Assembly: GCA_014526335.1 (NCBI GenBank)
Contig: JACTAT010000032.1
Coordinates: 2,972,217-3,036,216 of the forward strand
Direction: 5' to 3'
Source of the DNA: Chrysaora quinquecirrha
Taxonomy: Eukaryota > Cnidaria > Scyphozoa > Semaeostomeae > Pelagiidae
Length of the DNA: 64,000 nucleotides
The notes under the pieces were generated by a model that saw only the letters and a list, made by a program, of their open reading frames with translations, ran no database searches and was not told the DNA's origin. Shown piece after piece: positions 1-13,600 of this stretch; position 1 is the stretch's first letter, and the number at the start of each line of letters is the position of its first letter. Position numbers and translations under genes: made by a program.

Positions 1-55
1 CTTCTACATGTATTCCTTATAAAGTGGTTCCTTATAAAAAAAAAGCGTGTAAAGT
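1..55. repeat. Right-end fragment of a small inverted-repeat element (family C)
   Basis: The first 55 bases contain a stretch ending in GCGTGTAAAG that matches the right terminus of the element at 51310-51546. Only one end is in the window, so this is a fragment cut by the window edge. Confidence 0.4.
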
Positions 56-680
56 CTAATATAAATAATATCCATAGCTGAGGATACTGAGCTTCCACAG
101 CTTATTTGCATTATAAAAATTTTGTCCCGTCTTTGGGATTTCAAAAAATGAAGCACATCTCGCGGGGAGACCCTTTTTAAATTATTCCCCAGTTTTCACC
201 CCTTTGATGGATTATGTGAGGAAATTCACTACAGGAGATTTATATGACCACATTTACTATTCGAGTCTTCTGTAGAAGTAGAGAGTAGGTGCTCATACGA
301 GACATTCCCTTTTCTGTGCTTCTGTCTTGCTATTGTGTGATACGGCAGTTGCAGATGTGTTGTGGCTACTATTTTGTAGGGAGAGCACAGATCACAAAGC
401 TTCGAAGAATCTTTAGAGTCGATTATATGGAGTAATTAACTACAAACATGAGCAGTTGATTTCAAATGATGAAATTGATGTCATCATTGTTTCTTGTTGT
501 GTTGTTGCTGTCATCTATAAGTTTTGCTCGAAACTGAATACCCTCGTAAACCAGTCGTGGGTATTCTGGCTACCCATCTGCATCTTTTTTGCTTTGCTTT
601 GACTTCTTGAGCTTTTAACTAATTTAACCCCCACACCATACCCCGGGGGCTACTTGATTAAGTTTCATATAGTAGTCAGG
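56..680. other. Gene-free AT-rich stretch
   Basis: I see no coding frame with splice signals, RNA gene or tandem repeat here. Open frames are short and lack recognisable motifs. Confidence 0.5.
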
Positions 681-689
681 GCGCTATGG

Positions 690-1355
690 TAAATGCAGCA
701 TGCAAAATCTGTGGGCAATGCAAAAAATGATTTACAACAAGTGCAGAAGCTTGTAGATGACAAATCAACTTGTTGGATCTCTCCAAATTACTTATGGGTG
801 TAATCCGGCAGCATTTTGTGCTTTTCCCGTATACTTTTCTATATTCTTCGAAACCTTGAAAATGGCACAAATTCAAAATCACTGCATGAAAAATCGAAAA
901 CAACAGTCAGAAAGTGCTTGCAGAGTACTTTAAGAACACATGTTGTTTTGAAATTCGGTCATTCTCCTCCCAAGATATTGATTGGTGAAATTTGAGTGCC
1001 CCCTGGAAGCACGATAAATTTCTCGCTCGTGCAAAATTGCAGGGGGCACTCAAAGTTCACTTCTCTATTACTCTTGTTAGATGAGCTCAAATTCAACAAA
1101 CAAGGTCTCTTTCGAATGCACTCAATAAGCGTTTTCTGGCAGTAGTTTTAAATTTTTCATGCAATGATTTTGGATTTCGGTCATTTTCAAGATTTTGAAG
1201 TAAATGAAAAACTGTATGGGAAAGCATAAAATGCTGCTGGGTTCCCCTCACAAGTAATTTGGTGATGTCCAACAAGTTGATTTGTCATCTACAAGCTCTT
1301 GCACTTGTTTTAAACCATTTTTTGCATTGCCCACCGATTTTGCAGTCTGACCCCT
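690..1355. repeat. Foldback element with about 310-bp inverted arms
   Basis: The left arm (about 690-1004) reads as the reverse complement of the right arm (about 1041-1355). The match is tightest at 986-1004 against 1041-1059 (18 of 19 bases). An inner hairpin, GCACGA at 1009-1014 and TCGTGC at 1027-1032, sits at the centre. The open frames over this region on both strands are products of the arms. No target duplication was resolved. It is probably a MITE-like foldback. Confidence 0.8.
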
Positions 1356-2732
1356 TGTTTCTGTCCCGTAGCGACCTGACTATATGGACGTGCCATCCGA
1401 TCAACAAAATGCCAACCCGAAATTTCTACCATATTCCTTAAAATATATATCCATAATTATACGAAAATAATAACTTATACACTATTATTTTATCTGCTAA
1501 AACGTCTTGTAATTTGTCAGTTCGAATCGAACTTCATCAATAAAAATGAAAACAAACGAAAGTTAGTCCGTTTTTCAGCAAGTTGATACCGATTTTCGAG
1601 AATTCAATACCCTTATCTTCACCGAATTTTAGAAAATTAACACCCATATTTTTACCAAAATCATGAAAAACGATACCCTTTTGGACGACACGTCCCCAGT
1701 ACTCAAATAATATTAAGTACCCCCCAGGACCGCACCCATTACGTTTTTGAATAGTTTTGCGATATGTACCTTCATAAAACTTAAAACACTGCCAGTGAAC
1801 TCTCTGTTATTTTCAGAAATTTCAATTACTCAGTACACTTTCTTTTTAATAAGAAACCGCTCAAATAGCAACTAGGGCTGAACTGATCTCTAGCAACTTA
1901 AGGGTTCAATTGAATTACTGTAAGCAACTAAAAAGTCATAGAACCAAGCTTAGAAAAAAAAGGTAACTGAATAACAAGTCAGCTGCCCAGGGGCGTCGTT
2001 GTCCCGAGAGCGAGGGAAGGAGGCACATCCACCCTAGACTGAAATGGTAGTCGGTAATTTTGAATAAAAAAGATTCCTTGTGGAAATTCAAGAGACCGAC
2101 AAACTTTTATTCGTTGTGTACAGGGTTTACTTTAGTAGCAGTTGTTTTAATGTTTTTAACTGATGGTTTCCTAATGCATTGCAAAAAAAATTGGCAGGGC
2201 ATTAACCCCATTTCGCAGGGCAGTCATGAATACACCACCCCCCAACCAAAACACTCTAGTTTTGCCCCTGGTCAATACTGTTAGAACGCATACAGGAGCC
2301 TTAGGAGGAGCCTTATTTTGCGGGGAGGGGGGATTAGTTGGTGGATTATTATCAATGCTTATTATAATAATTATTATTGCTGCTGTTCTTAATTCGTTTG
2401 AGATGCTCTCTTTTCAAACAACTGAAGCCGAATTTTAATAGCGCCTATTTCACGCGGGGCTTTTAAATTTAACGGGTGTCAGTTTCAGCCAATTTTGCCC
2501 CTCGGGTTTGCGAGAAACAACGTGCGCTATTGTATGCAAAAACTGGTATTGGCTATTGTATGCAAAAACATTGGAGTTAGTGGGCTTTAGACTTAACACA
2601 TGTTTGTCAGTTTGTGAAAGCCCGGACTTTCTCCAATTCAATTTCGCAATGATTTGCGCCGAATTTTAAGGTTTTTCTGCAAATACTGCCCGGGTATGGT
2701 GGATGGTATGAGTCCATGTAATTATGCATGCT
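1356..2732. other. Intergenic region with two repeat fragments
   Basis: No gene seen. About 1560-1740 resembles the degenerate C/G-run MITE family (ends in a GTACCCCCCAGG-like terminus). About 1840-1960 matches the left part of the MITE at 60205-60592, including a shared tract near AATTACTGTAAGCAACTAA. The rest is unassigned. Confidence 0.5.
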
Positions 2733-3190
2733 TTTAGACCACTACCGAAAGCTTGTAGTCATTAAGAACGAATGTAGAGCGTCAATGTTAGTACGTGGCT
2801 ATGTTCTTTAGACCACCACCGAAGCTTGTAGTCATTAAGAACGAATGTAGAGCGTTAGTACGTAGCTACGCTCTTTAGACCACCACCGAAGCTTGTAGTC
2901 ATTAAGAACGAATGTAGAGCGTCAATGTTAGAACGTAGGTACGTTCTTTAGACCACCACCGAAGCTTGTAGTCATTAAGAACGAATGTAGAGCGTCAATG
3001 TTAGTACGTAGCTACGCTCTTTAGACCACCACCGAAGCTTGTAGTCATTAAGAACGAATGCAGAGCGTTAATGTTAGTACGTAGCTATGTTCTTTAAGCC
3101 ATTAAGAGCGGATGCAGAGGGCCCATGTCAGTAATCAGTAATGAATGTTCTTCAGAACACCACAGAAGATTGGAGTCATTAAGAACAAAT
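2733..3190. repeat. 73-bp tandem repeat, about six copies
   Basis: Unit starts (TTTAGACC or a variant) fall at 2733, 2807, 2874, 2947, 3020 and 3093, giving spacings of 74, 67, 73, 73 and 73. The short unit lacks seven bases. The last copies decay towards 3190. Units contain GAAGCTTGTAGTCATTAAGA. No coding function is evident. Confidence 0.9.
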
Positions 3191-3543
3191 GCAAATAGTA
3201 CAAGACACAAAAAACATCAGACTTATCAAAAGCAATCAAGAAATAGTACATTTTCCGCAAATAATTCTACTCAGCTTATCTTCATTTAACATTTGAAACT
3301 AAAACCGAGGCGTTTGCAAGGAAGAACTACTAAAATGAGAATGTTACATCTGTCACCTCGAAGATTTTTGGTTAACAGTTCACATTTCTTGGTTGTGTCC
3401 GTATAATTTAAAGTTGAATCAGTTGCTAATTGGTCGGTGGGGATTCCCTATGCGACTGAAAGTGGCACACCCTGTATAAGTTATCCCCTGTAAAACAGAG
3501 GTCTAATGGCGAATGTTCGAGTTAATGTATGTTAATTATTACA

Positions 3544-3739
3544 CAGTTGACATCCGCTATCTCGAACTCTTAAGGTAAACTGAAATTTGTTCGAGATAGC
3601 GAATGTTCGAAATAATGGGGTTCGACATAGCGGATGATTTTTCTATACAAACTCTTATACCAAAAAAGGGGAAATGGAAAATCGTTCGAGATAGCGAATG
3701 TTCGAGATAGCGGGCAGTCGAGATAGCGGATGTCAACTG
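3544..3739. mobile_element. Tigger/pogo-like MITE, about 195 bp
   Basis: The left terminus CAGTTGACATCCGCTATCTC is mirrored by the right terminus ending GGATGTCAACTG. The interior repeats TTCGAGATAGCG several times in both orientations. CAGT-starting termini with this motif are typical of TcMar-Tigger/pogo derivatives. TA target duplications are not clean, and there is no transposase. It lies just downstream of the KDZ gene. Confidence 0.7.
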
Positions 3740-3820
3740 TATCATTAAGCATATTCTATGATACTAAAACAAGATTAATGAGTAAAAAAGAGAGTTACGA
3801 AACAAAACTGTTTACCAAAA

Positions 3821-4609
3821 TTAATAAAACGATACTATTGCAATATTACCAAGTGCATTAACGTTTTGAAAGTAGTTAGCCATTAAAGTACGCATTTCTT
3901 GAACACTTTTTATCTTTGTCCAGCATACCAATGTCCCTTCACTGTTATGTTGATGCGAGTCAAAAAAGAAAATGCCACCATTTGGGTCTATTGAAAAAAT
4001 TGAGCTCCTGCCCTCAACAATATACAGGCAATTAATGTAACGAGCCTCGTTACGGGCACCTTCAACTGCCCTTTCAAGAGTATTTTCAGCGGATTCGCTT
4101 GCAGGAAAGATGTCAAAGATATCTTCAATAACAGGAACAACATCCTCCCGTGACAAGTGATCGCAGACCTCTTCTACATTGGGTAAAGCAAAATTTTCAC
4201 CTGCATCATTATATTCATCATATATTCGGTTTCCAGAAGCAATGCTGCTATAGATAAGAGCGATCATTTTTGATGATAGTTCACTGGTGTCGTCGATCTT
4301 GTAAGCAAGTTGCTTAAAAGTATTTGCAAAAAGCAAATTAATGAAAATGCAAGCATTGCTTCCGTTGCGGCCTCTAAATGTTGACTGGGCGACTTCTGCG
4401 GGAAACAATGCGAGGTATACTCCTTCTTGTTGATACATTTCTAATCTGGGCAATTCAAAGTTGAGATCTGAAAGTTGTTCCAAAACGGCAACGGTGTTTT
4501 CATCCTGATATTCCTCAAGATCATCAGCCTCATCATCTGAATCTTCCCCATCATCAAGTTCAGGAGAATCTATGTCATTTTTGAGGAAATCAGTCGTATC
4601 TTCGCACAA
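3821..4609 (-). CDS. Tegument-USP/OTU-like cysteine protease domain (last exon of the KDZ model)
   Basis: This open frame encodes about 262 residues and begins with an acidic stretch rich in D and E. At residue 87 a Cys lies in GSNACIF, preceded 12 residues earlier by a Gln (QSTFRGRNG). At 217-219 comes FFFDSH, an Asp-x-His pair. A Gln...Cys...Asp-x-His order is the arrangement of the viral tegument deubiquitinase family (peptidase C76) and related papain-fold enzymes. The first ATG in this frame is internal, and a stop lies just 5' at 4613-4615. The previous frame of the same exon (4749 down to 4570) runs into it offset by one base after an A-run. I therefore infer one fused protein with a frame break. 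A separate protein is less likely. The enzyme activity is inferred from motif order only. Confidence 0.6.
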   Translation of the reverse strand: MCEDTTDFLKNDIDSPELDDGEDSDDEADDLEEYQDENTVAVLEQLSDLNFELPRLEMYQQEGVYLALFPAEVAQSTFRGRNGSNACIFINLLFANTFKQLAYKIDDTSELSSKMIALIYSSIASGNRIYDEYNDAGENFALPNVEEVCDHLSREDVVPVIEDIFDIFPASESAENTLERAVEGARNEARYINCLYIVEGRSSIFSIDPNGGIFFFDSHQHNSEGTLVCWTKIKSVQEMRTLMANYFQNVNALGNIAIVSFY

Positions 4610-7600
4610 GTTTTAGGTCTTTCATCATTTAAGGAACCAATAAACCAGCGTTGTCCTCTCCTAACTTGTTCGACACAGTAGCTGATGCCTTGTAGTAAAA
4701 GCGATCGTTTTCCTCGACTTACTTCACAACTACTGCACAGCTTCAAAACCTAAAATAAACGTATTTTAAACTATCACAACAATCATATAATGTCTAATAA
4801 CAACTTACTAAAACGTCTGCTATAAAACAAATAATGACAATTCTGAAAGCAAATACACACAAGGTAAGAAGAGGAAGTGAACAATTTTGTACGCTTTACC
4901 GCAAGTCCGAGAGACTGGAATGATCTATAGGCATTTCGAGGACATTTTAGGAAGTTGTAAAAAAACTAAGTGCCAACTCTAATGATACAAAGAGGTAGCT
5001 ACATAGGGACAAAAACAAAACATAAACGTAACCACAATCTGTGTTTTCACAAAGATGTCTGTTCAGCAATAGACTTATTTGGAATTTTGGTAACACTGGG
5101 GCTCAGGCAGCTAGAATTCCCACAACCTTTTCAGAACTTGACAAATGCTATTATTGGACCAGAAAATTCCAAATAAGGCAGTAAAAACAAACTTACCTCT
5201 TCTGTTGTTGTCTTCCGACAGAGACACTCACTTTCTGATTCTACAAATAAAAAAAATTCTCATTGCAAAATTGAAGAACTTAATCCAGAACAAGCTAGGT
5301 TGTTGACTCGAAGCTTTCTTGAAAAAAATAGCAACGCTATCGCAATGTCCGAAGGACAATAGTCAACATCATAATCGTCATCAACATCATGGAAATTGTT
5401 ATCATCATCATTATCTTCATCATCTTCATCATTAAAACATTAAAACAATTCTCATACAATTTCCAAACATCATGAAAAAGAATAAGTAAAATAGAATAAG
5501 ACTCAGTAAACAACGAAATCAGAAATGGTATATAACCTTGAAGTGTTTGGATATCTTTTTGAAGCGCTGGAACGTTTATGTCCATGTAAAACTTCAAATA
5601 GCTCTTCATCTCCTCTGCAATTATGACCTTTTCCTCTTGAAGTCGATTTATGCTTATTGCAATGACGAGAACAGCTTGCTTCAGTTGCGAATTTACTGAC
5701 AAAGGGAGAAAGGGAAAGTCAACGATCCAGATAATACAAAAAGGCATACATTGCTAGAGCCAAAATTTGAATGACACAGTGATATTCTCTAAAATTTCTT
5801 TTCCACAGAAAAGTTAGCAATTGGAATTGTGGAACTGTTATAAAATGGTTTGAATGAAATATCAAAGAGCAACCAGAATAACTGTAATGTAATTTAAGAC
5901 AAATTCAAAGATTGCACATGCAGTTGTATTTTATTTTACGCGAACAGACCCAAGAAACCATAATTTCATTTTCTTTTCCTGATAACCATTAGCAAAATAC
6001 GGACTATAGTACATTTATTCACATTTTGGATATGAAGTTCAGTAACTTAAGTTCGAAGACTATGTGAATAACAAAATTAGATAATTGATGACCACACCTC
6101 CAACGCTTGATGTCTGCTGAATTACCCATGGAAAGTTTCCTTGATTAATTGATGACACGTCAACAACTGGATAGGCCCGCATTTCCTTGTCATTTGAACC
6201 AGTAATATTATCATTGTAATCTTGGGCGAGCTTTCTAAGTTTTTCTTTTTGGCGAGCTACTTTAAGCCGAAGCTGTCTTCTCTTTTTACAAGTATCTAGA
6301 AGGAAAACGAAATAGCCAACAAGAGTTATTTTTAAGACAAACATTAACATGAATGCTACCTGTAGAAATGCTTACTATGTTTACTTTACTCATTGAAAAG
6401 AGCAATATTTTTTTCAACCTGCATCAAAACCATTCTTCACCAATATGTGGCTCACGTCTTTGGTATAAGTTAGCAATCTTATTAAACAGAAAAACAACAC
6501 AATGCAATAACAGATTATCAAGTTGCAAATAGCTCTAAAACAGTCAAGGTAACCTTTTAACTCAAAATGAAATAAATACCCGTTAGACGTCCTATATTGT
6601 TGGAGATGTGCAGATTTGAATAAAATAAAGCTTCAATTTTTTGCTGCTGTGCACATAGGATTTTTGTCTAAGTTTCAAAGCCTCGTCTTCAAAACCAGAC
6701 ACAATGCCGCAAGATGTATTTTTGCAAGGAGCTTTCTGTTGAGAGAAATAAATCTCTCCAGCAGAGTTTCAACTGGCTTTGACAAGATTTTCAAATCCAA
6801 TGACTTCAAAGACAGCTGGGTTAGACTTTGAATATTCAAAACATAATGTCCTTCTTCTGGGAGTTTCTGAAGGTCTTTCAGCGTCATTATAAGCAGCATA
6901 TATTCTTCGATGGGCGAAATTTCCAATGACATTAATGCATTTTGAGATACTGCAAAATAGAACAGAATGGCATTATGTCACTTAAGTCAGTGAATGATCT
7001 CGCATTTCTATTTAAAGCTATAACTCTCTGCAAAAACATATTTCAATTCACTAAACAGTCAAAGGCAAACAAAAGTCCATGTGATCTTCATCTCCATTGG
7101 TTTGCGTTGATACAATGTTGACTTTGATGAAAAGCAGTTTCATTTTTTCACTCCTTTGTACTTTACCTGTATGACATTTAAAAACTGATGCTGAAGGTAC
7201 CGGTTGTTTTAATTTAGAATGGTTAAGTCAGTAAATTAAACCTTGAGCATGAGTTATCGCCGATTTTTCCATTCTGCTATTGTTTTTGGGTGACACACGG
7301 GAAAGACCAGTTGTCTTCCTATTAAATTCTTCTTTTAGAGAATGTAGCTTGGTCTTTACCTAAAAGTGAGTAAATGCTTATACATTTACACGAGGCTGAC
7401 AAAGGTATTAATAAATGTCATTATTCTACATTAGAATAAATATACTCTTATGTTTGAGCTCAAGCCGAGAAAAAGAGAAATAAAATGACAAAAGATTTTA
7501 ACTTATGATTAACCACCAATACCTTAGTGGTTCTCAAAACATATTACATATTCCAAAAATTCAATATATCTCATACAGTTAAGCATAAATAACACATCAT

Positions 7601-10600
7601 CATATAATCATGAATGTATAGATGTATAGATTGTTTTTTACACAAATTATTTAGCTTATAAAGACATTCGCAAACAATTATCAAAAAAACAAACCATCAT
7701 TAAACGCTTTTGCAGACTTTTTGCCAGATTTAAAATTTTCGTCTGTTCCAGAACATGGCAAATTCTGTTATAGATTCTTCACGATCTGTTAGAGAAATCA
7801 TATAATGTTCTCAAGGCCTATCCATTCAAAGCAACATAAAACGAACATAACTACCGGGACAAGGTTTTAAGATGGAGCAGCATGTACAAATTATAGATAA
7901 TCAATTCACATTTTGGAAAATGCTTGTGTCACGAAGGATTTGATCACGATCGACTGCTTTTTTACACAAAATTTCTTAGCAACCACTTAAATTCTGCTAT
8001 ATATTTGACTAGAGCCTCATGCAATCTTGTCGGTATCTAATAACACATGCAACTCACATTCCGGTTTCATGTGCTTTGTTGTGACTCCTGTTCTAGAAAG
8101 GTAGCTAAATATCTGCTCATCTTCTTCGCCAATTGTGTAGCCACTTCCTTCCTTCCACATCCCCCCATACAAGACCTTAAAAAAGAAAATTAAGCATAAT
8201 AAGTAAATTTCATCTACATTAGTTTTGCATTCATAAGGCCTTATATATCGTAAAGTCATATTTCATTGTAATTGGAGACAAATGTCATTTAAGTCATCAG
8301 AAATTAAATGTGGCATTAGATCACCGCATTAAGCAGTAGAAAGTTAAGTTGATTGCCACGCTTGCTTAAATTGATATTCAGGACGGCCTTGTTCTTCATT
8401 CATGTATTACTAAATGTATTTACTAAATGCCTCAAACTTCAGATTCATTTTCAAAGGAAGGTCTTCATGTACCACTACATGCACGATGAACATTTCACTA
8501 TTAGGAAATATGGTTTTTTTCCAAATTTGTTATTTCAACTGAACAAAGAGCTTATAGTAAAGGTTGGCAATTTAAAACGGCAGAGAGAAAACAGCTCTAA
8601 ATTCACCCGCGATTTAGCAGCAGGACTGTCACATTATAGTTTTATTGAATTCATCAGGACAGAAATGCCATATGAAAGGGAATCAACACCAGTTAATTGG
8701 GCATCATAAATTTAGTGGTACACGAAGGCCTACCTTAGAAAATGAATCTGAAGTTGCAGGCATTTTAATAAATGAAGAACAAGGCCGTCCTGAAGATCAA
8801 TTTAAGCAAATGTAGCAACCCGTTTGACTTTTACTACTTATTGCGGTGAGCTACTGCCACATTTAATTTCTGATGACTTAAATAGCGTACGGAATTGCTT
8901 TGAATTCACAATGCAATTAATATAAGTCATGATTGTACTCTGCAAAAAGACTGTTCATTAGAAAAGACAAAGACGTTATCAGCGATAAAAGATTGGGCAT
9001 ATGCCAAATTTATGGGTGTTGATTCCCTTTAAACTAGTTATAAATTTTTCGTAAAATACAAAAGGAACCTCGCAAGCTGGAGGATGCCCTTTAACATGAA
9101 ACATTCCAATAGCCGGAATTTGTTGCAAAGACAGCTCATAATCAACTTTTGACAGCCACTTCCAATATCTACAGGCTACATCACTGAAATAAAACTTGGA
9201 ATTTGAATGGTAATTTTTCTGCAAATAATAAGCGTAGCCAAATATCTCTCCTCGAAACATGTTCACAGCCTTTTGTGCAAGACAGTGTCTGCAGCTGACA
9301 ACTTCAAGACCAGTCTCATCTCGTTTGCCACCACCTACAAAGGTGTTTCTAGCAGCTTGCCACTGAGACGAACCACATAAACTTCCATCATCATCCTGAA
9401 ATTTAAAGATAATAACTTTAGGGATACTAACATTGCCAAATATGAGTCCAAAACAATTTCTTTTCATCCTTTAAATAAACAAGATTCCAAGAAGAAAGTC
9501 TACAAAAAATTCCTGTAACCAGTAGTTGCAGTTTGGTGACAGTAACAGCATTTTCAGCATACAATGTTATCCTTGTTAATTATATCCATTTTATGTTAGC
9601 TGTTCAAAAGGAAATATATGCCATGAGAGGGATCAAAAACAAGAGTCGGCTATTTCTTCCATTTAAATCAAACACAAAATGTATCCCTTTATAACATGAT
9701 TGAAGGGACCATTAGATTTTAGAGTTGGTATGTTATGAGGAAATGCTATTAAATAGAACTTATGATCAGAAGGACTTATAAACAAACACTTCATATGAGA
9801 AGGACATTATAAACAAACACTTTATCAGGGAGTAGATTATAAGGAATTATATTAAATCCAGTTTATACTAAAATTTTTTCTTCTGCTAATACTTCACTAA
9901 CTTTTCACGGTCTGCAATCTCAAAAGGTGGACATAATTCAGGCTTTGGAAAGCAAAGAGGCAAATAATCATACAGACCATCAAAACCATTCCCCCAAAAT
10001 CTGCATAATTCAATTGCTCAAGAACTCATGCAATTCAGTTTCAAAACCTCAAAGTTATGAGAAAAGACCAGCAGATGTACTTACCTTGTACTTTGATCTT
10101 GAGCCTTTGTAGACATCATTTACCAAATCATTCACATGGCTGTTATCACAAATAAAATTTTCCCCATAGTAAGACTGCCGCATTCTCCTAAAAGAATCAA
10201 ATGTATATCGGCAACAAATTAACACAGAGTTTTTACTGTCTTTTAGACAATGATCTAAAATTAGCATTTTATGACCTAATATGCCTAAAACTCAGAAAAT
10301 ATAACACTCCTGGCCGTAAAAACATTGTAGCAGGTGGCCAGTTGAATTGCCCTCCTTGTCAGGTCAGATGGGCAACAATGTCAGGAAAACACTTTCAAAA
10401 TGCACTGATACTAGATATTTTGTTTGTCCGATCAATACAATTCCTATGACACAGGTCAGAACAATGAATGGGTTTTCTTGAACCATTGTGTTGAATTGTA
10501 ATTCAATCGTCCACCTAGAGCAAATGAGGTTGGAGTTGAGGCACGACAGTGATTCCAAGCCACAAACAGAGAGGCTTGATATATCATTTGTCATAGCATT

Positions 10601-13600
10601 ATGGATGAGCTAAACAATCATACAATCTACTCAAAATAATTGTCAGACAACTCACCGACCAGCACTTTTATAGCGATAGGTTTTCATGTTCCCATCAAAT
10701 ATTGCAGCATGTTGATTGACATGGCAAGAAGGACAGGTAAACATGTCAATTTTTCTTATAGTATTTAGCTCATACTGTAAATACTTGTACTCTTTAAAAG
10801 AATTTGAAAAGGCTTCTCTTTGAATAATGCCAACCTATTAGATAAAAAGAACATGTTAAACTATGCAAACATTAGCAAAAATAAATTATTGAAATATATT
10901 TACAAAGAAGAAATTTTTTACAAAAAACTAAAATACAGAATGACATCCCATGGACAGATTAAGTCCCCTGGACTTTTAAAGTCCTCTTAAAGAGTGACAG
11001 ACCTTGCAATTCCTCATAAATTATTCAAGAGACATAAGAGGCCTTGGTTTTAATTTTTAAAAGGTTTGATAATTATGTATTCAAGCTATGTTGGCTTTTT
11101 CCTTTTTGCAGCAGATTGCTATTGTCTGCTACTCATCAAAATTCATCAACAGCTTGAAAATGGCCAGCTTATTCAGGAGTGAGTTATTCACAACAAGAAT
11201 CTCCTTTCTTAACAGAAGAGGCAATTTATGGAATCAACAGCATCTTTTTGTTATTAAGAATATTTGGATATGGGAAGAGAATAGAAAATCTTTTGTATGA
11301 TCTCACTCTTGATGTTTCATCATGATTCCTTCTCATTATCACAGGTAGTGGTTATAAAGTACAAACATCTGTAAATGACAACTAGAGGGATTATATTCTC
11401 AGATATTCTATTGAACTTACTCTGCCATTTGCAAGTGACAAATCTTGTAAGCTCTCTATGAACCCATTCTCTGAGGAGCCAGGCATCCACAAATGGTAGT
11501 GGTCCCAGCATTGAAACAGATCTTCATCAAAAAGGTAAGTCACTGTATCAACAGTTCCAGGCCAAAAGTGTGAGCCAATTATTATTGAAATATCTTTAAA
11601 TGGATCCTTTGTATATCCACATTGCAAACATTCTATAGTGAATTTGCAGAGGTCAAACCTTCCTGAAACATGAACAAATTTTACATTGAATATTACTAAT
11701 AGTCTAAAACTCTGTTAATCCTTTAATAAATATCTCAAATCCTAGCATGTTTTACTTCCTGTTTTGTTTGGAAAATACTTCTGTTGTCAAGATTTAGCTT
11801 TGGTAGTCCAGTTTGGAAAGTATTGAACAAACACAGACAAGAATTTTAAAAATACAATTGGTAGGTAGGTCATATTTCTTAAGAATCATATTAACAACAA
11901 GGAAAACAAGAGCTAATTGACTTATTTATTTTGCAAAGCAAAGTGCAATCAATGCATTGACTATTTGTGGCTTGCCCCTACTTTTACTGCTCTTATTTTT
12001 TGTCACACACAAGTTATCAGCAAAACATGCTATGCTTGTTATAACTGCTAAGTGTATCATATTTATTTCTAATATTGGCTGAAACGTACCTAAAGTTGTA
12101 ACTACAATGCATTCTTGGTTGTTGCGAGTTCTTTCCCATTTTCCTCTACTACAACAATTGTCACAGTGTGTTGGCAACATTAGTTCTGGAAAGCGAGCTG
12201 AAATATAACATGAATATTTTTAAATTAAGTTTATATGTTACCATTATTCAAATAAACATACTTCCATTCATTATAAGTACTAACAAGTGCAAACTTTACA
12301 ATCGGGAAAATTAATATGTGCACTCTCTAGCTAAGCCATCACTTATGATATAAAATGGGATTTATTCAGAAAACTGGATAACTAAGATTTTCAGCTACTG
12401 TCAAGTGATTTACAAATCTAATTTTGTTAAACTTTCAAAACAAAGGTACCAAGCTCTCCCTAGTAATATTTTATGTAAAGTCTGAACACTGCACATAACA
12501 TAACTGGAATTTCAATAAACAGTAGACAAAAGAATAAAATTTCATATAACTCATATTTGCATACTAATATCAATTATTTTCATGCCATCTGTAATCCCTT
12601 GACAAGGTGCTAAATTCTGCAACTGATTTTCTGCATAAACCAGCCTATCATGTAAAGGGTGAGATGAATGTATCTTATCATCACAAAAACAGCAAAGATA
12701 CTGATACTTTCGACATTGCTTGCAAACTATCACACCGCAGTTTTCATTGCACACAGAGCATAAGCTGTTATCAGGTATCTGCTGTGACAATATACTTGTA
12801 TTAAGAACTTCTCCCCTGACATTTTCCCATCTTGTTTGTGAAGATTGTGCTCTTTGGTACCAAGTCCGCTTTTTTTTTGCCTTTGCAGTTGTTGATTCAA
12901 TGGCATCTATGAGTGGGTCGCAGCTTTGAAGAACATCATATAAATCTAATTGGTAAAAAAAAACAGGCAAAGTTGTTTAATATATGAAATGCGAACTGTG
13001 TTCCACAAAAATTTACAAAATAAGATGTGTGAGGTAGTTCAAAAAGAATGCAAGTTTAGAGTCCATTGGTCTGAAAAATGACAAAAAACATTTTATCTGA
13101 AAAACATCAACATTGGTCTTTGCCTTCGGGGCTTAAAAAATTAAAATTGACAAAAGGCCAGAGAAAATCCAACAATCATACCAAACTTAAGTTTGGATAT
13201 GCATGATTCAACTAATATATAAATCTTTTCATTATTGTGTGAAATGAAAAGCACTCAAAGTAATAATCTATAAGTATCTTAGAAAGAAGAGGTATTATTC
13301 AAGCAATCAAAAAAACACAAACCATTTTCATCATCATCAGACTCAGTATTATCAAATGAGAACATCTCAGTGTCAGCCGAATCAGGTTGGTCTGAAGCTT
13401 CACAATATAGACTATCTATAAAAGGACCATAAGCTTTTTCTTGACAAGATCATGAATATGCAACTTTGTTAAACAGTGTTGAAGGTGAATTTGTTTAATG
13501 GCTATGACATTTCTTGATGACTGTTATTTGTAAAAAGCTGCCAAACTGAAAAATTGTTGGTCCTCTTCATTTCTTATCCAGACCCCCAAACACCCCTCCC

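Noticed and set aside
8353..8709. 118-codon plus-strand frame inside the KDZ intron
   Set aside because: Much of it is arm sequence of a palindrome; the loop part has no motif.
10364..10594. Minus-strand frame considered as an extra KDZ exon
   Set aside because: The exons on either side (10834-10656 and 10187-10085) join in phase without it, completing an Arg codon.
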